Assembly (NCBI GenBank): GCA_024234975.1
Contig: JACKNH010000011.1
Span: 65,973 to 129,972 of the forward strand
Length of the DNA stretch: 64,000 nt
Source of the DNA: Gammaproteobacteria bacterium
GTDB lineage: Bacteria; Pseudomonadota; Gammaproteobacteria; Ga0077536
Direction of reading: 5' to 3'
Positions 25,231-33,936 of this stretch are shown one piece after another. Numbering within the stretch: the stretch's first letter is position 1; every line of letters starts with the position of its first letter. The notes under the pieces were generated by a model. It searched no databases, was not told the DNA's origin, and worked only from the letters and a program-made list of their open reading frames with translations. The position numbers and the translations under genes are program-made.

Positions 25231-25905
25231 ATGGCTGATACCAAGTCGCCGTTTGAAGTTACGCCGCCAGCGGCGGGTTCATTGATCAAAGCCGTACTGG
25301 CGGCAATCGTTGGCGCTGCCGTATTGCTGGTCGTCGTCGTGCTGCCGGCAGAGTACAACATCGATCCCACCGGTCTTGGCGGCGCGCTCGGGCTGACCAG
25401 TCTGCGCGGTGGCGGAAGTGGTGAAGGCGGCGCGGGCGGCGGAACCGTATCATTCGCTGCCGGAACGGCGATGAGTCTCGAAGGTGTGGAAGCCGCGGGC
25501 GGCATGAACGACCCGGTTCCGTTACCGAACACGGCGGTTCACCAATCGCATACCGCACCGTTCCAGAAGCGCACCATCGAGATTGTCATGGCGCCGAATG
25601 AAGAACTGGAATACAAGGCGATCATGCAGCAGGACCAGGTCATGCTTTATCACTGGCGTGCCGACCGCGGCGATCTTTATTTCGATTTTCACGCCGATTC
25701 TCCCGAAGCTCCTGAGGGCTTCTGGGTGCGCTATGAAGAGGGTGATGGCGTTGCGGAGTCACAGGGATCACTGGTCGCGCCCTTCAACGGCAACCATGGC
25801 TGGTTCTGGCTGAACTACAACGAATTCCCCGTCACCATCACGCTGGATGTCGAAGGTTATTTCGATGACATCGTTGAGCTGGGGCGGTCAGTGATTCCCC
25901 AGTAG
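25231..25905 (+). CDS. Membrane-anchored periplasmic protein
   Basis: The 224 residues have one N-terminal membrane helix (LIKAVLAAIVGAAVLLVVVV) that leaves the rest in the periplasm. A Gly/Ala-rich linker (about 45-90) joins it to a compact C-terminal domain with a run of Tyr/Trp: QQDQVMLYHWRADRGDLYFD and GNHGWFWLNYNEFPVTITLD. It has a GAAGAGGGT ribosome binding site and begins 10 bases after the HupE-like gene. Proteins described as a transmembrane anchor often lie beside this HupE subgroup, and the pair may work together. No enzymatic motif is seen. Confidence 0.72.
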   Translation: MADTKSPFEVTPPAAGSLIKAVLAAIVGAAVLLVVVVLPAEYNIDPTGLGGALGLTSLRGGGSGEGGAGGGTVSFAAGTAMSLEGVEAAGGMNDPVPLPNTAVHQSHTAPFQKRTIEIVMAPNEELEYKAIMQQDQVMLYHWRADRGDLYFDFHADSPEAPEGFWVRYEEGDGVAESQGSLVAPFNGNHGWFWLNYNEFPVTITLDVEGYFDDIVELGRSVIPQ

Positions 25906-25914
25906 AGGCAGGGC

Positions 25915-26703
25915 TCAGGAATCGGTGCGGTTTCGCATCCGCTCCCGGTCCAACGCAACGATCAGTTGCTCGACCTTTCGCGTATCGTTCTGACCGAGAT
26001 TCAGGAAGCGGGCGCCGACCCGTGATGCGCGTGCGCTGCCCTGATGTTCGACATGGCAGATTTCGACTTCGGCCGCCACACGTTCGCCATACGGTAGCGA
26101 GATCATGCAGTAAGGCAGCACGTCACCCTTGGTCAGGGTCGCGGTCGGGCCAAACGGCACGCGAGCCGAAAATCCTCCCAAGGAAATATCACGCAGTTCG
26201 CCGTGGCAGTCAGGAATGCCATCGTTGCGCAGTACCAGCGAGATGCTGTCGCGCAGCGGCACAGGGGCACGATAGTACTGCCGCTTCTGCGTGTGCAGCA
26301 CGCGGTTCGGAAACATCACTTTGTAATAGGGAATACCGCGGTCTTCACCTGTTGCGGTAATCAAGCTGCGAAATTCCACGTCCAGGCCGTCGATGCGGGC
26401 GCGTACGCGAATGCGTGGATCTTCTTCGAGCAGTTTGGGTCGCACCTGAGGCACCAACTCATCGAGTACGAGGTAGCGACCGCGTTCGACGACTTCCAGG
26501 ATCATACTGTTGTGACGAATCGCGGATTCGCTGACGTTCACCGTAATGACGGCTTTGGCGCGGCAGATGGATTCCAGTAACAGGTTGACACTGATCGGGC
26601 TGTCGGTGACCCGAACAATTTGATGGGAACCCGTGATGTCAAAGTCGTCGTCCGGAACGACGACCGGCGCGGGTACACGCTTTGGGCCGAAGAATCCGAA
26701 CAT
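25915..26703 (-). CDS. ycgR: YcgR-type flagellar brake with PilZ domain
   Basis: The 262 residues have a YcgR N-terminal domain (about 25-120) and a PilZ domain. The c-di-GMP site is visible as KRQYYRAPV (the RxxxR motif) and DISLGGFSA (D/NxSxxG). The protein should bind c-di-GMP and slow or stop the flagellar motor by contact with FliG or MotA. It is the last gene of flgM-flgN-ycgR on the minus strand, 23 bases after flgN, which supports the flagellar role. Confidence 0.9.
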   Translation of the reverse strand: MFGFFGPKRVPAPVVVPDDDFDITGSHQIVRVTDSPISVNLLLESICRAKAVITVNVSESAIRHNSMILEVVERGRYLVLDELVPQVRPKLLEEDPRIRVRARIDGLDVEFRSLITATGEDRGIPYYKVMFPNRVLHTQKRQYYRAPVPLRDSISLVLRNDGIPDCHGELRDISLGGFSARVPFGPTATLTKGDVLPYCMISLPYGERVAAEVEICHVEHQGSARASRVGARFLNLGQNDTRKVEQLIVALDRERMRNRTDS

Positions 26704-26726
26704 GGGAAACCGTCAGGAAGAGAAAA

Positions 26727-27188
26727 TCAGGCGCGGGCTAATGGACCAGCCAATGGGCCATACTGCAGTTTGCCACGCGCACCGTAGATGGCCGGTGTGC
26801 TGGGCGCACCTATAAACAGTTCAAGCAGGCGGCGGTTCATGGCCCGCGCTGCCTCAATGATGATGCCGTTACGGCGATTATCACGATCACATTGTTCCAG
26901 CAACTCGTTGGCAGTACGCCAGTCTTCAACCAGTCCGTGCGCGAGAAACAATTCGGCCGCGGTTTTGACATTGGCTGCGCGCATCGTCTTATTGATGTCG
27001 CCGATCAGGCTGCGCAGAATCTCGAATTGCTGTTGCTTGGCTTTGCTGCTGTCGATGATGCCTTGGTCATTGCGCTCACGCAGTGCCAGGCGCTCGCATT
27101 CGAGCTGCCGCAACAGTTCGTTGGCGGCCGACTTTACCGCGCCGATCATCGCGCTCAAGACAGTGCGTTCAGCCGTGAACTGTGTCAT
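26727..27188 (-). CDS. flgN: FlgN, export chaperone for hook-filament junction proteins
   Basis: The 153 residues are mostly helical with the FlgN pattern: a long N-terminal helix (MTQFTAERTVLSAMIGAVKS), ECERLALRERN in the middle, then CDRDNRRNGIIIEAARAMNR and a final YGARGKLQYG segment. FlgN binds FlgK and FlgL in the cytoplasm and delivers them to the export gate. Its ATG overlaps the flgM stop by 4 bases (ATGA). Confidence 0.9.
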   Translation of the reverse strand: MTQFTAERTVLSAMIGAVKSAANELLRQLECERLALRERNDQGIIDSSKAKQQQFEILRSLIGDINKTMRAANVKTAAELFLAHGLVEDWRTANELLEQCDRDNRRNGIIIEAARAMNRRLLELFIGAPSTPAIYGARGKLQYGPLAGPLARA

Positions 27189-27505
27189 GCAAGGTGCTCT
27201 CGCAGCATCGATTCAAATTCCAGCAGTTTCTCCGCCGTTGCCCGCGGATCGACTTCATATGATCCATCAGCAATCTGTTGACGGATTTCGGCAACGCGCT
27301 GCTGGTCAACGTGGGGCAATGACTCCACGGACTGCACGAGATCGCGGATGCGCGAAGCGAGGTCGGTAATCGTGACGACGTCACTCGAACCTGCCTTACC
27401 GGTTGCGGCCGCCGCGCCGCCATTGTTCGGTCCAGTCGCACTTGTGGTTTGACTTTTTATACCCCGTATCGGACCGCTGCCGGGGCCATTAACACCTGTC
27501 ACCAT
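27185..27505 (-). CDS. flgM: FlgM, anti-sigma-28 factor
   Basis: The 106 residues have an unstructured Gly/Ala/Ser-rich N-terminal half and a helical C-terminal half with the sigma-28-binding features VDQQRVAEIRQQIADGSYEV. A GGAGAA ribosome binding site precedes the ATG. FlgM holds FliA inactive until the hook is finished and is then secreted. This fits the sigma-28 promoters seen before fliC and cheY. FliA itself is not in the window. Confidence 0.9.
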   Translation of the reverse strand: MVTGVNGPGSGPIRGIKSQTTSATGPNNGGAAAATGKAGSSDVVTITDLASRIRDLVQSVESLPHVDQQRVAEIRQQIADGSYEVDPRATAEKLLEFESMLREHLA

Positions 27506-27561
27506 GGTCTGGGTTCTCCAACTAAGCCTGCAGGAGTTAACGGCGCTGAATACAGAAACTT

Positions 27562-27583
27562 AAACCCCCCGTTATGTGACGGG
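27562..27583 (-). terminator. Weak terminator-like hairpin after flgA
   Basis: On the minus strand CCCGT-N6-ACGGG is followed by GGGTTTAAGTTT. The stem is only 5 bp and the T run is short, so it may be partial. Confidence 0.3.
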
Positions 27584-27611
27584 ATAGGCGAATTCGTCGC
27601 GCCGTTCCGCT

Positions 27612-27627
27612 GGCAATGCTACATCCA
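27612..27627 (-). promoter_or_regulatory. Weak sigma-54-like site upstream of flgM
   Basis: On the minus strand TGGATGTAGCATTGCC keeps the GG-N10-GC spacing and the TTGC of the -12 element but only part of the -24 element. It is just downstream of the flgA stop and would give a 5' leader of about 95 bases for flgMN. Confidence 0.3.
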
Positions 27628-27632
27628 TCCTG

Positions 27633-28349
27633 TTATCGCATCATCGTCCCGGCCGTGGAAATCTGAACCATGGAACGACCGGTGACCATGGCCTCAATCA
27701 CCCTGGAAGAACTGAGATTCTTCACCGGGATCCGTTCTCCCGCACGGCCATCGCGCAAGGCGAGACCGTTGGCTGATACCGCAATGGCAGCACCTACTGC
27801 ATTGATGGTGACTGTTTCGCCACGTTTGACGAGTTTTGGCGGCTGCAGCTGGCCAGTCGACAACACCGTATCCGGACTCAAAGCTCGCCGCGGGATCCAG
27901 CCGGTGACCTGCGCAACGTCAGTGAAGTAGCCGCTGGTCAATCCTGCGACGCTGCGGCGGGCCACTGCGAGCATGTCCGGGCTCAGCGGTACGCCGGGTG
28001 CGGCGGGCCGGGTCAATACCACGATATCTACAGACTGCTGGATGGATACCGGAACCAGCAGCGACCAACGGCGACTGCCATTGCAGGCAACTGAGACTGT
28101 GGTGTTGCCGCTTGCGCGACCGGTTGCCGACATGCGGGCGGCCAGTGGCTCGTCGCATTCCGGAACGCGCAGTCGGCTGTCGAGACGGCCGACCTCAACG
28201 ACGGTTTCCCCTGCGAGTGTTGCGGCGTGGGTTTCAGCGAAGCGCTGCGCGACCGCGCGAATGCTGGCCTCGGATTGGAACGTGTTGGCAGCCTCGCCGG
28301 CCATTGCAGTGACCAGAAGAAGTATCGTGCCCATTACGCGTAGTTTCAT
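27633..28349 (-). CDS. flgA: FlgA, P-ring assembly chaperone
   Basis: The 238 residues have a Sec leader (GTILLLVTAMAGEA). A central SAF domain and the C-terminal beta-clip (SSSRVIEAMVTGRSMVQIST) are typical of FlgA; GERIPVKNLSS is the conserved block before it. FlgA acts in the periplasm to help FlgI form the P ring. It is on the minus strand, divergent from flgB, with its own sigma-54 promoter candidate at 28390-28405. Confidence 0.9.
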   Translation of the reverse strand: MKLRVMGTILLLVTAMAGEAANTFQSEASIRAVAQRFAETHAATLAGETVVEVGRLDSRLRVPECDEPLAARMSATGRASGNTTVSVACNGSRRWSLLVPVSIQQSVDIVVLTRPAAPGVPLSPDMLAVARRSVAGLTSGYFTDVAQVTGWIPRRALSPDTVLSTGQLQPPKLVKRGETVTINAVGAAIAVSANGLALRDGRAGERIPVKNLSSSRVIEAMVTGRSMVQISTAGTMMR

Positions 28350-28389
28350 TGCTCATTCATCCCGCTGTTTTGCGTCTTGCGGGAAGGTC

Positions 28390-28405
28390 AGCAAATTCCA
28401 TGCCG
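28390..28405 (-). promoter_or_regulatory. Sigma-54 promoter candidate of flgA
   Basis: On the minus strand CGGCATGGAATTTGCT has GG and GC separated by 10 bases and a perfect TTGCT -12 element. The flgA start is about 40 bases downstream. The 334 bases between flgA and flgB hold this site, the flgB promoter and several short GGCAAT-containing repeats, but no gene. Confidence 0.6.
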
Positions 28406-28627
28406 CCTTGTAGCCTTCACCGCGTCTTCCGAGCCGACAGCCGTTTTGTGCCTTGGTATGCACCTGTGTCAGAGCGGGCTGCGGAAATTCGACCTCGGCA
28501 ATGCTGGACGAGGAGGCGGCAATTCGCCGTTGGCGGGCGGCAATGCTTGCCGTTCGCTGCCGGCAGTCACCGGCAATTTGAACTTTTAAATCCCGGAAAA
28601 CCCGCTATTTCCTCTGTCTGCGCAACA

Positions 28628-28643
28628 TGGCACGACTTTCGCT
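28628..28643 (+). promoter_or_regulatory. Sigma-54 promoter candidate of flgB
   Basis: TGGCACGACTTTCGCT matches the -24 element TGGCACG perfectly and keeps the GG-N10-GC spacing; the -12 element is TCGC in place of TTGC. The flgB start lies 40 bases downstream. Confidence 0.7.
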
Positions 28644-28683
28644 TATATCGGTCCGCAACCAGCAATCACGGCGGACAATCGCA

Positions 28684-29067
28684 ATGTTCAACCTCGACAA
28701 AGCATTCGGCATTCACGCACAAGCGCTCACGGCGCGGGCGGCCCGTGCGGAAGTGCTGGCTACGAATCTGGCTAACTCGGATACGCCGGGATATCAGGCG
28801 AGGGACCTGGATTTCAGCACTTTGTTTTCCAACGCGGGTGTCTCGCTCTCACGCACGGCCAGCGGTCACGTCGGCGGCAGAACCGAATCGGTTGCTGGCG
28901 CCCGGTTGGTCTATCGCACGCCGATGCAGGCTTCGCTGGATCAGAACACGGTCGATCCGCAGGAAGAGCATGGCCGCTTCATGCAGAACGCGCTTCAGTA
29001 TGAAGCAAGCGTGAGGTTGTTGAACGGCAGAATCAGCGGGCTGCTGTCCGCTATCAGAGGCGAGTAA
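28684..29067 (+). CDS. flgB: FlgB, proximal rod protein
   Basis: The 127 residues start at 28684; the extension to 28627 runs through the promoter. The rod-family N-terminus is clear: AEVLATNLANSDTPGYQARD. The C-terminal NALQYEASVRLLNGRI is the matching helix that forms the rod coiled coil. It is the first gene of the main flg operon, 40 bases after a sigma-54 promoter candidate and 2 bases before flgC. Confidence 0.93.
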   Translation: MFNLDKAFGIHAQALTARAARAEVLATNLANSDTPGYQARDLDFSTLFSNAGVSLSRTASGHVGGRTESVAGARLVYRTPMQASLDQNTVDPQEEHGRFMQNALQYEASVRLLNGRISGLLSAIRGE

Positions 29068-29069
29068 TC

Positions 29070-29486
29070 ATGGATTTATTCAGAGTCTTCGATATCGCCA
29101 GCAGCGCGCTCAGCGCGCAGACGGTAAGAATGAATACCACGGCCAGCAACATGGCCAACGTGGATAGCGCCAGCAGCAGCATCGGCACGACCTATCGCGC
29201 CCGGCAGCCGGTCTTCGAATCCGTGTTGACCCAGAGCATTGGCGATGGTGTCGCCGTGGGCGGCGTCCGGCTGGCCGGCATCGTTGAAAGCAACGCGGAA
29301 CTGCGGCGGGAATATCAGCCGGCCAATCCGCTCGCCGATGAAGCCGGCTACGTGTTTCTTCCCAATGTGAACCCCGTGGAGGAGATGGCCAACATGATCT
29401 CCGCCTCGCGTTCGTACCAGACCAATCTCGAAGTCATCAACACGTCCAAGCAGATGCTGATGCGGACGTTGAATCTCGGCCGCTGA
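29070..29486 (+). CDS. flgC: FlgC, proximal rod protein
   Basis: The 138 residues begin MDLFRVFDIASSALSAQTVR and contain NTTASNMANVDSASSS, the flagellar basal-body rod motif, and end SRSYQTNLEVINTSKQMLMR with the conserved FlgC C-terminus. Length is standard. It forms the rod with FlgB, FlgF and FlgG. Confidence 0.95.
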   Translation: MDLFRVFDIASSALSAQTVRMNTTASNMANVDSASSSIGTTYRARQPVFESVLTQSIGDGVAVGGVRLAGIVESNAELRREYQPANPLADEAGYVFLPNVNPVEEMANMISASRSYQTNLEVINTSKQMLMRTLNLGR

Positions 29487-29501
29487 CGGGAGGCCATATA
29501 A

Positions 29502-30179
29502 ATGAGTAACGGAACACTACCCACCGGTCTGGACGCGCTCAGCGCCACGCGGTTGACGAACAAGCAGGGCACCAGCAAGGACGTGGGCCAGGATGAATTC
29601 TTCAAGCTGATGATTGCGCAGCTGAAGAACCAGGACCCGATGAAGCCGATGGAGAACGGTGAGTTCCTGACCCAGATAGCGCAGTTCAGTACCGTCAACG
29701 GCATCCGCGAGCTGCAGAACTCGTTCAGCACCCTGGCGAGCTCGATGCAGTCGAGTCAGGCCTTGCAGGCCTCTACCATGGTCGGCCGCACCGTGTTTCT
29801 GGACGGCTCGCAACTCATTGCCGGCGGCTCCGCACCCGCCAATGGCGCGGTGGTGCTGCCGCTGGCCGCCAGCGATGTCACGGTGACCATCGAGGATGGC
29901 GCCGGTCAGGTTGTCCGCGAAATCCATCTCGGCGCACAACAGGCCGGTAATGTCGAATTTACCTGGGAGGGTCTCGATGATGCAGGCGGCAATGTGCCGC
30001 AGGGCATCTACAACGTCAAAGCCAATGCCGTATTCGACGACTACGGCGCTCAGGCGGTTGGCACGCTGGTCAAGCTGAAAGTGGAAAGCGTGACCGTGCC
30101 CGGCATCGGCCAGCCACCGCAATTGAATCTGTCAGACCGTCGCTCGGTCACTTTGAGCGACGTCATCGAAGTCATGTAG
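29502..30179 (+). CDS. flgD: FlgD, hook-capping protein
   Basis: The 225 residues carry the FlgD signature GQDEFFKLMIAQLKNQDPMK and PMENGEFLTQIAQFSTV. The C-terminal part contains the FlgD immunoglobulin-like domain (VVREIHLGAQQAGNVEFTWE, GLDDAGGNVPQGIYNV). It caps the growing hook and is discarded later. A GACGGGAGG ribosome binding site lies 15 bases after flgC. Confidence 0.94.
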   Translation: MSNGTLPTGLDALSATRLTNKQGTSKDVGQDEFFKLMIAQLKNQDPMKPMENGEFLTQIAQFSTVNGIRELQNSFSTLASSMQSSQALQASTMVGRTVFLDGSQLIAGGSAPANGAVVLPLAASDVTVTIEDGAGQVVREIHLGAQQAGNVEFTWEGLDDAGGNVPQGIYNVKANAVFDDYGAQAVGTLVKLKVESVTVPGIGQPPQLNLSDRRSVTLSDVIEVM

Positions 30180-30225
30180 TCCGCGCAAGTCACGCGGAAA
30201 TCATCGGTATCCAGGAGAGAACAAC

Positions 30226-31446
30226 ATGCCATTTCGTGTAGCGGTAAGTGGATTGCGCGCAGCGCAGGCGGACTTGAACGTGATCGGTAACAACATCGCG
30301 AACGTAGCCACCACGGGTTTCAAGAATTCCCGTGCAGAATTCAAAGACGTCTATTCCATCAGCAATATCGGCAGTGCGGGCGACTCACCAGGCCGCGGCT
30401 TGAACGTCTCGCGGATTGCCCAGCAGTTCTCCCAGGGCAACATCTCATTCACCGACAACGGCATGGATCTCGCGATCAGCGGTAACGGCTTCTTCATCCT
30501 CGATGACAACGGCTCGCGCAAATATACCCGCGACGGCGCGTTCGGTCTGGATCGGGAAGGCTATGTCGTGAACTCCGCCAACCAGCGCCTGGTGGCGTTC
30601 GGTGCGGACTCAACCGGCACCATCACTGGCGCGACTGGACCGCTGCGCATTGACCTCAACGATATTTCGCCTCAGGCGACCGGCCGTATCGATATCGGTA
30701 TCAATCTCGATGCATCGGAAGACCCGCCCGGTACCGCGGTGTTCGATCCGCTGGACGCCAGTTCGTATAACCGGTCGACTGCGGTCAGCGTCTACGATTC
30801 GCTCGGTGGTCAGCATACCTTGCAGATGTTCTTCCTGAAGCAAGGCGCTCCCGCGGTGAACTCCTGGAGCACCTATACCGTAGTCGACGGGGTCGCAACC
30901 AGCGGTCCCAGTACGATGGCCTTCGATTCAGCCGGTGCTTTGGCCACGCCGGCCAACGGCCAGATCACAATTCCGACCTTCACGCCTGCCACCGGCGTCG
31001 ACCCAATGGATGTCACGATCGACTTCAGTGGTTCAACACAGTTCGGCAAGGACTTCGGCGTCAATGCACTGGCGCAGGATGGTTTCAGCTCTGGACGATT
31101 CAGCGGTATCGATATCGATGAACAAGGCGTACTGCTGGCGCGATTCACCAACGGCCGCTCACGCGTACAAGGTCAGGTGGCACTGGCGACCTTTGCCAAC
31201 GTGCAAGGTTTGCAACCCATCGGTGAAAGCGCGTGGGTCGAAACCTTCGCCTCTGGCGCCCAACTCGAAGGCGCGCCCGGCACTGCCAGCCTCGGCTTGA
31301 TTCAGGCCGGCGCGCTGGAAGATTCCAATGTCGATTTGTCCGAGCAGCTGGTCAAGCTGATCGTCGCGCAGCGCAACTACCAGGCCAACACCGAAGTGAT
31401 TTCGGCAGCGGATACCGTTACCCAGGCAGTCATCAATATCCGTTGA
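30226..31446 (+). CDS. flgE: FlgE, hook protein
   Basis: The 406 residues begin MPFRVAVSGLRAAQADLNVI and GNNIANVATTGFKNSRAEFK, the rod-hook N-terminal motif. The D1/D2 region contains AVSVYDSLGGQHTLQMFFLK. The C-terminus EQLVKLIVAQRNYQANTEVI is the conserved hook helix. An AGGAGAG ribosome binding site precedes it. It polymerises outside the cell to form the hook. Confidence 0.95.
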   Translation: MPFRVAVSGLRAAQADLNVIGNNIANVATTGFKNSRAEFKDVYSISNIGSAGDSPGRGLNVSRIAQQFSQGNISFTDNGMDLAISGNGFFILDDNGSRKYTRDGAFGLDREGYVVNSANQRLVAFGADSTGTITGATGPLRIDLNDISPQATGRIDIGINLDASEDPPGTAVFDPLDASSYNRSTAVSVYDSLGGQHTLQMFFLKQGAPAVNSWSTYTVVDGVATSGPSTMAFDSAGALATPANGQITIPTFTPATGVDPMDVTIDFSGSTQFGKDFGVNALAQDGFSSGRFSGIDIDEQGVLLARFTNGRSRVQGQVALATFANVQGLQPIGESAWVETFASGAQLEGAPGTASLGLIQAGALEDSNVDLSEQLVKLIVAQRNYQANTEVISAADTVTQAVINIR

Positions 31447-31481
31447 TCTGCATTTCTGAACTGACGACTGGACACTGACAC

Positions 31482-32222
31482 ATGGACCGGATGATTTTCC
31501 TGGCGATGAACGCGGCGAAGCAGAACCTGCGGGCGCAGAACATCGCAATGAACAACCTCGCCAATACCAGCACCACCGGCTTCAAGGCGGACTTTCAGGC
31601 CGCGCGAGCCATGCCGGTATTCGGCGATGGACATCCCTCCCGTGTCTACTCCATGGTCGAACGGCCTGGCATCGATTTCACGCATGGCGCCATGGTGACC
31701 ACGGGTAACGATATGGATATCGCCGTCGACGGCGAAGGTTGGATCGCGGTGCAAGCCGCGGACGGCACGGAGGCCTATACCCGCTCGGGCGATCTGGAGC
31801 TCACCGCCAACGGCATTCTGCAAACCCGCTCGGGTCACCCGGTGATCGGTAACGGCGGCCTCATTACCTTGCCGCAGAATCAGGCGATGGTCATCGGTGT
31901 CGACGGCACCATCTCCATCCGTCCGTTGGGCCAGGAAGCCAACACACTGGCGCAGGTCGAGCGCGTCCGCCTGGTCAATCCGCCCAAAGACATGCTCATC
32001 AAGGGCGAGGACGGTCTGTTCCGCATGCGGGATGGCGCCCAGGCCGACACGGATGCCTTTGTCCGCGTGAAGCAGGGGGCACTCGAGGCGAGCAATGTCA
32101 ATGCGGTGGAACAACTCACGCAGATCATCACGCTGGCGCGGCAGTACGAAATGTCCATCAAGGCGATGGAAACGTCGCAGCGAATCGACGAAGCCAGTGT
32201 GCAGCAGATGCGCCTGAACTGA
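31482..32222 (+). CDS. flgF: FlgF, proximal rod protein
   Basis: The 246 residues begin MDRMIFLAMNAAKQNLRAQN with AMNNLANTSTTGFKADFQAA, and end EQLTQIITLARQYEMSIKAM. Internal GNDMDIAVDGEGWIAVQAAD is the FlgF/FlgG-type D1 segment. It lies between flgE and flgG in the standard order, 35 bases after flgE. Confidence 0.94.
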   Translation: MDRMIFLAMNAAKQNLRAQNIAMNNLANTSTTGFKADFQAARAMPVFGDGHPSRVYSMVERPGIDFTHGAMVTTGNDMDIAVDGEGWIAVQAADGTEAYTRSGDLELTANGILQTRSGHPVIGNGGLITLPQNQAMVIGVDGTISIRPLGQEANTLAQVERVRLVNPPKDMLIKGEDGLFRMRDGAQADTDAFVRVKQGALEASNVNAVEQLTQIITLARQYEMSIKAMETSQRIDEASVQQMRLN

Positions 32223-32255
32223 TAACCGGCAAACCGAACCCAGGACTGAAAGAAA

Positions 32256-33041
32256 ATGGATCCAGCATTGGTAGTGGCAAAAACCGGCCTTTCCGCACAA
32301 CAAACGCGGATGTCCGTCATCGCCAACAACCTCGCCAACGTGGCAACCACGGGCTTCAAGCGCGACCGTGTCGCCTTTGAGGATCTGCTGTATCAGACGG
32401 TGCAGCAGCCCGGCGCATCGTCATCGGAAAGCACCGAGCTGCCATCGGGTCTGCTACTCGGTACCGGTGTACGCATCGTCGCCACCAACAAGATTTTCAC
32501 CCAGGGCAACTTCGTTGCCACCGAGAATCCGCTGGATATCGCTATTCAGGGGCGGGGCTTTTTCCAGGTGCTGATGCCAGACGGTAGCACTGCGTATACC
32601 CGCGACGGCACTTTTTCGATGAACTCACAGGGCCAGATGGTGACCTCGTCCGGTTACCTGCTTGACCCGGCAATCACCATTCCTGCGGAAACGGTTTCCG
32701 TCACCATCGGTTCTGATGGCACGGTCACCGCGCTCCAGGCCGGCGCCGCCACGCCATCGCAGATCGGTTCGATTCAGTTGGCGGATTTCATTAACCCGCA
32801 AGGGCTGCAGGCCATCGGTCAGAATCTTTACAAGGAAACCGTATCCAGCGGCAACCCGCAGGCCGGCACGCCCGGGTTGAACGGGCTTGGCACCTTACTA
32901 CAGGGAAATGTCGAGGAATCGAACGTGAATGTTGTCGAGGAGCTGGTGGACATGATCGAAGCCCAGCGCTCGTACGAAATGAATTCCAAGGCCGTGCAGA
33001 CCGTCGATGAGATGCTGCAGTACCTGAACCAGACTCTCTGA
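32256..33041 (+). CDS. flgG: FlgG, distal rod protein
   Basis: The 261 residues match FlgG in length and motifs: ALVVAKTGLSAQQTRMSVIA, NNLANVATTGFKRDRVAFED, LLYQTVQQPGASSSE, and the C-terminal NVVEELVDMIEAQRSYEMNS. The GTGVRIVATNKIFTQGNF segment is characteristic. It forms the distal rod that passes through the P and L rings. Confidence 0.96.
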   Translation: MDPALVVAKTGLSAQQTRMSVIANNLANVATTGFKRDRVAFEDLLYQTVQQPGASSSESTELPSGLLLGTGVRIVATNKIFTQGNFVATENPLDIAIQGRGFFQVLMPDGSTAYTRDGTFSMNSQGQMVTSSGYLLDPAITIPAETVSVTIGSDGTVTALQAGAATPSQIGSIQLADFINPQGLQAIGQNLYKETVSSGNPQAGTPGLNGLGTLLQGNVEESNVNVVEELVDMIEAQRSYEMNSKAVQTVDEMLQYLNQTL

Positions 33042-33103
33042 TAAATGAATAGAGCGGCGCCGCGTAATCGCGGTGCTGGCTCCGGAAAATGGACAAAGAA
33101 CAG

Positions 33104-33829
33104 ATGAAAACACGCAGCTTTGCCTCAACGACCTTTGCGACACTTGCCGTCCTGGCAATCGGCATGTCACTGACCGGATGCAACTCCGCCCCCAAGCGTG
33201 ACCCCGGCTTTGCCGCCAGCCTGCCGGCCTACCGGCCGATGGACGCGCAGGGTAACGGCGCCATCTTCCAGACCGGGCACAACATTGTGCTGTTCGAGGA
33301 TAACAAGGCACGGCGCATCGGCGACCTGTTGACGGTTCGTCTGACCGAATCGACCAACGCGACCAAGAGCGCCTCCACCACGGTCAGCCGCGACCAGAGC
33401 GCCAACATCACCAATCCGACCATTCTTGGCAGCACGCCCAGCTTCAATCTGCCCGGCATCCTGCCGCTGGCAAGCACCGGCAATAATTCGCTGGAAACGG
33501 CAATATCCGCCGGTTCGGATTTCGAAGGCGGCGGCGACAGCGCCCAGAGCAACAGTCTCAATGGCTCTATCACCGTTACCGTGGCCGACGTTCTGCCCAA
33601 TGGCTACCTCTACGTGCGCGGCGAAAAGCGTCTGAATCTGAACCAGGGCAATGAGTACGTGAAGATTGCCGGTATCGTCAGACCGCTTGATATTCAAGCA
33701 GATAATTCGGTGCCGTCGACCAAGATCGCCGACGCCACGATCATCTATAACGGCGACGGCGCCACCGCTGAATCCAATCGCATGGGCTGGCTGGCCCGAT
33801 TCTTCAACAGCAAGGCCTTTCCGTTCTGA
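33104..33829 (+). CDS. flgH: FlgH, L-ring lipoprotein
   Basis: From ATG 33104 the protein is 241 residues (a start at 33089 adds five). The leader ends with the lipobox LTGC at about residue 24. NIVLFEDNKARRIGDLLTVR and LTESTNATKSASTTVSRD are FlgH signatures, as is VRGEKRLNLNQGNEYVKIAG and the final YNGDGATAESNRMGWLARFF. It forms the L ring in the outer membrane. Confidence 0.95.
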   Translation: MKTRSFASTTFATLAVLAIGMSLTGCNSAPKRDPGFAASLPAYRPMDAQGNGAIFQTGHNIVLFEDNKARRIGDLLTVRLTESTNATKSASTTVSRDQSANITNPTILGSTPSFNLPGILPLASTGNNSLETAISAGSDFEGGGDSAQSNSLNGSITVTVADVLPNGYLYVRGEKRLNLNQGNEYVKIAGIVRPLDIQADNSVPSTKIADATIIYNGDGATAESNRMGWLARFFNSKAFPF

Positions 33830-33831
33830 AC

Positions 33832-33847
33832 TGGCACGGATGCTGCA
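33832..33847 (+). promoter_or_regulatory. Sigma-54 promoter candidate before flgI
   Basis: TGGCACGGATGCTGCA has a perfect TGGCACG -24 element and CTGCA -12 element with GG-N10-GC spacing. It sits directly after the flgH stop in a 107-base gap, which is long for this operon, and about 90 bases before flgI. Confidence 0.6.
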
Positions 33848-33936
33848 ACTGGCCTGCGCATACTCAATATCTATACGGGTAAAGCGGTTCGTCTGAGTTC
33901 AACTCGATGGCCGCCGCACCCAGCATCGGAGCCGTC

